The translations under genes and the position numbers were made by a program. From Nocardia cyriacigeorgica (lineage in GTDB: Bacteria > Actinomycetota > Actinomycetes > Mycobacteriales > Mycobacteriaceae): a stretch of DNA of 64,000 bases. The stretch spans positions 62,001-126,000 of the forward strand of contig NZ_VBUT01000012.1 of NCBI RefSeq assembly GCF_005863245.1, in the 5' to 3' direction. The notes under the pieces were generated by a model. It worked only from the letters and a program-made list of their open reading frames with translations, had not been told where the DNA came from and did not search any database. Below, one piece after another: positions 58,135 to 64,000 of the stretch (position 1 is the stretch's first letter; each line of letters begins with the position of its first letter).

Positions 58135-61100
58135 TTGACGATCAACGAGAGCACCACGGCCGGAACCGGATTTCGCGCACACACGGGTAGGGGCGAAGCC
58201 GACGGAACGCGATCGCCCTTGCTGGATCGTCTGCTGAACGGGGCGCCCTACGCGCTGGCGTTCGGCGGTCAGGGGGCCCAGTGGCTGGGCGAGCTCGAGG
58301 AGATCGGCCGCGACGCGGCGCTGGAGCCGGAGCTCACCGCGCTGGTGAACGAGGCCGCGGCGCTGCTCGAGCCCGTTGCCGCGCAGTTGCTGGTGGTGCG
58401 GCCGATGGGCTTCGACCCGATCGGCTGGATGCTGGAAGACGAGCTGGTCGACACCGATCAGGGCGAGACCTCCGCGGCGCCGTCGGAGCGGGTGCTGCGG
58501 TCGGCGACGGTGTCGATGCCCGGTGTGATGCTGAGTCAGCTGGCCGCGCTGCGCGCGCTGCGGTTGCAGGGCCTGGACCCGGCCGAGCACGCGCCGGTCG
58601 CGATCGTCGGGCATTCGCAGGGCCGGCTGGCGGCCTCGGCGGTGGAGGCGGGCGGCACCCGTGACGCCGAACTGCTCGCCATCGCCCAATTGATCGGTGC
58701 CGCAGCGGGTCTGGTGGCCCGTCGGCGCGGATTGATGCCGGTGGGGCAGCGGTCGCCGATGGTCGCGGTGTCCAATGTCGATCCCGATGAGCTGCGCGCG
58801 GTCGTGGCCGAGGTGTCCGAGGGCGTCGATCCCGCGGCCGCCGCGGTGGTCTCGATCCGCAACGGCCGCAGGCGCGCGGTGCTGTCGGGCACGCCCGCGC
58901 AGCTGGAGCGGGTGCGGTTGCGGTGCGAGCAGATCCACGCCGAGCAGACCCGTGAGCGCGAGGCGAAGGTGCGTGGCGGTGCGGTGTTCGCGCCGGTCTT
59001 CGAGGACGTCGACGTCGACGTCGCCTTCCACCACCCGGCGCTGGCCGACACCGTCGACCTGGTCGCCGGCTGGGCGGGTCAGTGCGGCCTGGACACCGAG
59101 CTGGCGGGCTCGCTGGCCAAGGAAATCCTGGTCGACCCGATCGACTGGGTGGCGACGGTGGACTCCGTGGTCGCCGATGGCGCGGAATGGATTCTGGACC
59201 TCGGCCCCGGCGATCTGCTGTCCCGGGTGACCGGCGGTTCGCTGAAGGGCACCGGCGTCGGCATCGTCGCCGTCGCGACCCGGGCGGGGCAGCGCAGCCT
59301 GCTGACGCCGGGCGCGGCCCCGGAGGTGGCCCAGCCGTGGTCGGCGTACGCGCCGAAGCCGGTGCGGCTGCCCAACGGCCGGATCGTGGTCGAGACCGCC
59401 TTCACCCGGCTGACTGGTCGCTCGCCGATCCTGCTGGCGGGCATGACCCCGACGACGGTGGACGCCAAGATCGTCGCCGCGGCCGCCAATGCCGGTCACT
59501 GGGCCGAGCTGGCCGGCGGTGGCCAGGTCACCGAGCAGATCTTCACCGACCGGGTCGCGGAGCTGAAGACGTTGCTGCACCCGGGCCGCTCGGTGCAGTT
59601 CAACTCGCTGTTCCTTGATCCGTACCTGTGGAAGTTGCAGCTCGGTGGGAAGCGGTTGGTGCAGAAGGCCCGTGCGGCGGGCGCTCCGTTCGACGGTGTC
59701 GTGGTCACCGCCGGTATCCCGGAGCTCGAGGAAGCCGTCGCGCTGGTCGAGGAACTGACCGAGGCCGGGATCACCCATGTGGCGTTCAAGCCGGGAACCG
59801 TCGCGCAGATCCGCGCGGTATTGCGCATCGCCGACGAGATCCCCGGCTACCCGGTGATCATGCACATCGAGGGCGGCCGCGCCGGCGGGCACCACTCGTG
59901 GGAAGACCTGGACGATCTGCTGCTCGAGACCTACGCCGAGCTGCGCGCCCGGGACAACGTGGTGGTCTGCGTCGGCGGCGGCATCGGCACCCCGGAGCGG
60001 GCCACCGAATACCTCACCGGCACCTGGTCGCAGCCGCACGGCTACCCGGTGATGCCGCTGGACGGCGTGCTGGTCGGCACCGCCGCCATGGCGACCCTGG
60101 AGGCCACCACGGCTCCTGAGGTCAAGCAGATGCTGGTCGACACCCCCGGAACGCCCGACTGGGTGGGTGCGGGCACCGCGAGCGGCGGCATGGCCTCGGG
60201 CCGCAGCCAGCTCGGCGCCGACATCCACGAGATCGACAATGCCGCCTCGCGCACCGGCCGCCTGCTCGACGAGGTCGCCGGTGACGCCGACGCCGTGGCC
60301 GCACGCCGCGAGGAGATCATCGCCGCGCTCGACGCCACCGCCAAGCCGTACTTCGGCGACCTGGCCACCATGACCTACATCGAATGGCTGGAGCGCTACG
60401 TCGAACTGGCCGTCGGCTTGGACCGGCGCAAGGACTTCGACTGCGGCAGCGATCTCGGCGACGCCATCCTGGAAGCCACCCGTTCGGTGTGGCTGGACAT
60501 CACCTGGCGCGACCGCTTCGCGGAGATGCTGCGCCGCGCCGAATCCCGGCTCAACCCGGCCGATCGCGGCGAGATCCCGACGCTGTTCACCGACGAGGAT
60601 CTGGAGCGTCCGGTCGCGGCGCTGTGCGAGCTGCGCAAGCAGTACCCGGCCGTCGCCGAGACCCTGCTGCACCCGGCGGACGTGCCGTTCTTCATCTCGC
60701 TGTGCAAGACCCCGGGCAAGCCGGTGAACTTCGTGCCGGTCGTCGACGCCGATGTGCGGCGCTGGTGGCGGTCGGATTCGCTGTGGCAGGCCCACGACCC
60801 GCGCTACTCGGCCGATCAGGTGTGCATCATCCCCGGCACGGTGGCCGTCGCGGGCATCACCCGGGTCGACGAGCCGGTGGGCGAGCTGCTCGACCGCTTC
60901 GAGCAGGACACCGCGTACTCGCTGGTGCGGGCCGGTGTCGTTCCGGCCCCGGTGGACGCGCGGCGTACCGCGTCGGTGACCTCGGGTCCGATCGATGTGG
61001 TGCTGGCCGCCCCCGATGTCGAGTGGTCCGGGCGCACCACCGTCAACCCGGTGCACCGGCTCGGCGATCTGGCCGACTGGACCGTCGACGGTCAGGGCGC

Positions 61101-64000
61101 GGTGCATCCGCCGACCGGCGCCACGCTGGTCGAGACCACCGGTCCGGTGGCCGAGAACAGCTATGTCGAGCTCACCGTCCCGCTGTACGCGGGCAATGTG
61201 GTGCGCATCCGGATCACCGTGCCGGTCTCGGTGTACAACGGCGGCGCGCCGGTCGTCACCGCCGATGACGCCGACGCCGCCATGTCCGCGCTGCTCGCGG
61301 TCGCCGCGGGCCAGTCGCTGCCGGAGGTGAAGGGCCGGGTCGCGCACGTCAACTTGGCCTGGACCCCCGACCTCATCGCCGACCACGCCGGCGTCACCGG
61401 TTCCGGTCTGCCCGCCGACCTCAGCACCCTCGGCCGCACCGTGCCCGACGTGCTGGTGGGCGCCTGCTGGCCTGCGGTCTTCGCGGTGCTCGGCGCGACC
61501 CGCACCGACGCCGCGGAGTCGGTGATCGAGGGCATGCTCGACCTGGTGCACCTCGATCACCAGATCGAGCTGCTGCGCGAACTGCCCGGCGACACCAGCA
61601 TTCTGGTGGTGCGTGCGGAATCGACGTCGGTGCTCGACACCGATATGGGCCGCGTGGTCGAGGTGCGGGTCACCGTCGGCGAGATGCGTGATCAGGGCCT
61701 GGATGTGGTGCCGCTGGCCGAGCTCACCGAGCGGTTCGCCATCCGCGGCCGCAACGGCTCCGGCGAGCTGTCGGATCCGCCGCGCGCGGCGGGCACGCTG
61801 TCCGAGCACGCCACCGACACCCCGCGTCGCCGCCGCCGTGACGTCACCATCGTCGCGCCGCGCACCATGGCCGCCTTCGCCGCGGTCTCCGGCGACCACA
61901 ACCCCATCCACACCAGTGAGGCCGCCGCCAAGCTGGCCGGACTCGGCAGCCCGATCGTGCACGGCATGTGGCTGTCGGCCGCGGCCCAGCACGCGGTGTC
62001 GGCGATCGATCCGCAGAGTTCGGTTCCTGCTCGCACGCTGACGGCCTGGACCACCCGGTTCCTCGGGATGGTTCGCCCCGGCGCGGAGATCGACGTGCGC
62101 GTCGAGCGGGTCGCGGTGGATCAGGGCAGCGAGATCGTCGAGGTGTCCTGCCGCACCGGCGGCGATCTGGTGATGACGGCGACCGGCCGCACCGCCGCCC
62201 CCAAGACCGTCTACGCCTTCCCGGGCCAGGGCATCCAGCGCAAGGGTATGGGCCTGGACGCGCGCTCGCGGTCCAAGGCCGCCAAGGAGATCTGGGATCG
62301 GGCCGACAAGCACACTCGCGCCGCGCTCGGCTTCTCCATCCTCGCCGTGGTGCGCGACAACCCGACCTACCTGAAGGCGCGCGGCGTCGAGCACCGTCAC
62401 CCCGACGGCGTGCTGCACCTGACCCAGTTCACCCAGGTCGCGATGGCCACCCTCGGTGTCGCCCAGGTGGCCGAGCTGCGCGAGGCCGGTGCCTTCGTCG
62501 AGGGCGCCTACCTGGCCGGGCATTCGGTCGGTGAGTACAACGCGCTCGCCGCGGTGGCCGGCGTGCTGCCGCTGGAGGCGGTGCTCGAGGTGGTGTTCCA
62601 GCGCGGTTCGGCCATGCACGAGCTGGTGCCGCGTGATGCCAAGGGCCGCAGCGATTACCGGATGGCCGCGATCCGGCCCTCGCAGTTCGGGCTGCCGGAC
62701 GACGAGGTCGTCGGGTTCGTCTCGGGCCTGTCCGAGCAGACCGGTGAGTTCCTCGAGGTCGTCAACCTGAACCTGCGCGGGTCGCAGTACGCGATCGCGG
62801 GCACGGTGGCCGGGCTCGAGCATCTGGAAGCCGAGATCGACCGTCGCCGCGCCGAATTCGGCGGCAAGCGCGCGTTCATCCTGGTGCCGGGCATCGACGT
62901 GCCGTTCCACTCGACCGTGCTGCGCGAGGGCGTGCCCGAGTTCCGGCACAAGCTCGAACAGCTGCTGCCAGAGAACCTGCACCCGGAGGTGCTGGTCGGG
63001 CGCTACATCCCGAACCTGGTGCCCAAGCCGTTCTCGCTGGAGCGCGAATTCATCGCCGAGATCGCCGATCTGGTGCCCTCGGAGCCGCTGGCCGCCGTGC
63101 TGGCCGACTTCGACTCCTGGTCGCAGCGGCCCACCGAACTGTGCCGCGTGGTGCTGATCGAGCTGCTGGCCTGGCAGTTCGCCAGCCCGGTGCGCTGGAT
63201 CGAGACCCAGGACCTGCTGTTCACCGATACCGCGCACGGCGGTCTCGGGGTGGAGCGGTTCGTGGAGATCGGTCTCGGTGCGACCCCGACGGTGGCGAAC
63301 CTGGCGAGCCAGACGTTGAAGCTGCCCGATTTCGGCACCACCACCGTCGAGGTGCTCAATATCGAGCGTGAAGCCGGCATCGTCTACTCCACCGATACCG
63401 ATCCGGCGCCGGTGGACGAGCCCGAGGATGCCCCGGCCGAAACCGCCTCCGCCGCACCGGCTCCCGCCGCGGCACCGGCCCCGGCTGCCGCACCGGCCGC
63501 CTCGGGTGGACCGCGCCCGGACGACATCGCCTTCACTGCCGCCGACGCCACTCGCGTGCTGATCGCCCTGTGGACCAAGCTGCGCATCGACCAGATCGGT
63601 CCGGTCGACACCATCGAGGGCCTGTGCGACGGCGTCTCCTCCCGGCGCAACCAGCTGCTGGTCGACCTCGGCGCCGAGCTGTCGCTCGGTGCCATCGACG
63701 GTGCCGCCGACGCCGATATGGGCGCGCTGTCGGCCACCGTCGACCGGCTCGCCCGCACCTACAAGCCGTTCGGCTCGGTGCTGTCGGACGCCATCGGCGA
63801 TCACCTGCGCAAGGTGTTCGGCCCCTCCGGCAAGCGGCCCGCCGCGATCGCCGAGCGGGTCAAGAAGGTATGGGAACTCGGTGACGGCTGGGCCAGCCAC
63901 GTCACCGCCGAGGTCTCGCTCGGCACCCGTGAGGGAGCGAGCGTGCGCGGCGGCGACCTGGGCGGGCTGGTCTCCGGCGCCCTGTCGGACGCCGCCTCGG
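58135..64000 (+). CDS. fas: Type I fatty-acid synthase (N-terminal two thirds, cut by window edge)
   Basis: Multidomain fatty acid synthase read from TTG 58135 (AAGGAAG ten bases upstream). The first residues, TINEST, align with the TIHEH start of mycobacterial Fas. The window ends after about 1955 residues of an expected 3,100. Domains in order: acetyl transferase (GHSQG at 159-163), enoyl reductase (LLAGMTPTTVDAKIVAAAAN, GGRAGGHHSWEDLDDLL), MaoC-type dehydratase (SGDHNPIHT near 1253), malonyl/palmitoyl transferase (GHSVGEY at 1462), an Ala/Pro linker (about 1760-1795) and the acyl-carrier domain with phosphopantetheine Ser near 1835 (GVSSRRNQ). Ketoreductase and ketosynthase lie beyond the window. 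It makes the acyl-CoAs used for mycolate and membrane lipids. Confidence 0.97.
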   Translation, partial: MTINESTTAGTGFRAHTGRGEADGTRSPLLDRLLNGAPYALAFGGQGAQWLGELEEIGRDAALEPELTALVNEAAALLEPVAAQLLVVRPMGFDPIGWMLEDELVDTDQGETSAAPSERVLRSATVSMPGVMLSQLAALRALRLQGLDPAEHAPVAIVGHSQGRLAASAVEAGGTRDAELLAIAQLIGAAAGLVARRRGLMPVGQRSPMVAVSNVDPDELRAVVAEVSEGVDPAAAAVVSIRNGRRRAVLSGTPAQLERVRLRCEQIHAEQTREREAKVRGGAVFAPVFEDVDVDVAFHHPALADTVDLVAGWAGQCGLDTELAGSLAKEILVDPIDWVATVDSVVADGAEWILDLGPGDLLSRVTGGSLKGTGVGIVAVATRAGQRSLLTPGAAPEVAQPWSAYAPKPVRLPNGRIVVETAFTRLTGRSPILLAGMTPTTVDAKIVAAAANAGHWAELAGGGQVTEQIFTDRVAELKTLLHPGRSVQFNSLFLDPYLWKLQLGGKRLVQKARAAGAPFDGVVVTAGIPELEEAVALVEELTEAGITHVAFKPGTVAQIRAVLRIADEIPGYPVIMHIEGGRAGGHHSWEDLDDLLLETYAELRARDNVVVCVGGGIGTPERATEYLTGTWSQPHGYPVMPLDGVLVGTAAMATLEATTAPEVKQMLVDTPGTPDWVGAGTASGGMASGRSQLGADIHEIDNAASRTGRLLDEVAGDADAVAARREEIIAALDATAKPYFGDLATMTYIEWLERYVELAVGLDRRKDFDCGSDLGDAILEATRSVWLDITWRDRFAEMLRRAESRLNPADRGEIPTLFTDEDLERPVAALCELRKQYPAVAETLLHPADVPFFISLCKTPGKPVNFVPVVDADVRRWWRSDSLWQAHDPRYSADQVCIIPGTVAVAGITRVDEPVGELLDRFEQDTAYSLVRAGVVPAPVDARRTASVTSGPIDVVLAAPDVEWSGRTTVNPVHRLGDLADWTVDGQGAVHPPTGATLVETTGPVAENSYVELTVPLYAGNVVRIRITVPVSVYNGGAPVVTADDADAAMSALLAVAAGQSLPEVKGRVAHVNLAWTPDLIADHAGVTGSGLPADLSTLGRTVPDVLVGACWPAVFAVLGATRTDAAESVIEGMLDLVHLDHQIELLRELPGDTSILVVRAESTSVLDTDMGRVVEVRVTVGEMRDQGLDVVPLAELTERFAIRGRNGSGELSDPPRAAGTLSEHATDTPRRRRRDVTIVAPRTMAAFAAVSGDHNPIHTSEAAAKLAGLGSPIVHGMWLSAAAQHAVSAIDPQSSVPARTLTAWTTRFLGMVRPGAEIDVRVERVAVDQGSEIVEVSCRTGGDLVMTATGRTAAPKTVYAFPGQGIQRKGMGLDARSRSKAAKEIWDRADKHTRAALGFSILAVVRDNPTYLKARGVEHRHPDGVLHLTQFTQVAMATLGVAQVAELREAGAFVEGAYLAGHSVGEYNALAAVAGVLPLEAVLEVVFQRGSAMHELVPRDAKGRSDYRMAAIRPSQFGLPDDEVVGFVSGLSEQTGEFLEVVNLNLRGSQYAIAGTVAGLEHLEAEIDRRRAEFGGKRAFILVPGIDVPFHSTVLREGVPEFRHKLEQLLPENLHPEVLVGRYIPNLVPKPFSLEREFIAEIADLVPSEPLAAVLADFDSWSQRPTELCRVVLIELLAWQFASPVRWIETQDLLFTDTAHGGLGVERFVEIGLGATPTVANLASQTLKLPDFGTTTVEVLNIEREAGIVYSTDTDPAPVDEPEDAPAETASAAPAPAAAPAPAAAPAASGGPRPDDIAFTAADATRVLIALWTKLRIDQIGPVDTIEGLCDGVSSRRNQLLVDLGAELSLGAIDGAADADMGALSATVDRLARTYKPFGSVLSDAIGDHLRKVFGPSGKRPAAIAERVKKVWELGDGWASHVTAEVSLGTREGASVRGGDLGGLVSGALSDAAS

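Noticed and set aside
58048..63900. Antisense open frame of about 1950 codons opposite fas
   Set aside because: It follows from the strong GC bias at third positions in fas. Its product is a low-complexity mix of Arg, Gly, His and Asp without domains, and the sense strand has clear FAS-I domains.

Overview
The window looks like chromosome of a high-GC mycolic-acid actinomycete, most likely Nocardia or a close relative. The pointers are two complete mce lipid-import operons, a giant multidomain type I fatty-acid synthase (fas) whose start aligns with mycobacterial Fas, an EthA-like monooxygenase, many TetR, MarR, AraC, PucR and Rrf2 regulators, frequent GTG or TTG starts, and overlapping stop/start codons.

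Left part (1-6200): the 3'-truncated gene of a membrane-anchored HNH nuclease; a TDT/SLAC1-type transporter divergent from a LysR regulator, with interleaved CTATG/CATAG dyads between them; a PhoU protein; and an unrecognised four-helix membrane protein with a low-complexity N-terminus. Central part (6220-28013): two mce operons face each other. The plus-strand operon (yrbEA, yrbEB, mceA-F) ends at a 19-bp perfect hairpin. The minus-strand operon (yrbEA, yrbEB, mceA-F, a Mce-associated protein, a membrane-anchored SRPBCC protein and a holin-like membrane protein) runs from 28013 to 17143. Between their 3' ends lie a DUF5313 membrane protein, an OhrR-like MarR regulator, a TetR regulator and a conserved lipocalin-like protein, with clear operator candidates.

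Middle-right part (28342-46155): a hypothetical protein, a VIT iron/manganese transporter and an AraC regulator on the minus strand, divergent from an EthA-like Baeyer-Villiger monooxygenase; a PF04672 methyltransferase followed by a PAS-GGDEF protein; a YdjM-like membrane hydrolase; an SDR enzyme; an Rrf2-MFS pair divergent from a DUF72 protein; a TPR-like protein; a secreted Gly/Tyr-rich protein; ilvD; a two-domain glyoxalase-like gene broken by one in-frame stop; and an ABC1/UbiB kinase.

Right part (46200-64000): a TetR regulator with a palindromic operator, a PucR regulator, a secretory lipase, a hypothetical protein, a TetR regulator divergent from a KstD-like FAD dehydrogenase, an SRPBCC-TIGR01777 fusion, a small secreted protein apparently broken by loss of one C, an unrecognised pair of tiny overlapping genes (51 and 90 codons), a possible 44-residue membrane protein, a GNAT acetyltransferase, tRNA-Leu(UAG), and the first two thirds of fas behind an array of dyads. 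Lipid handling is the common theme: two Mce importers, a secreted lipase, a ring-modifying dehydrogenase, a Baeyer-Villiger enzyme and Fas. No prophage, insertion sequence or CRISPR array was seen.
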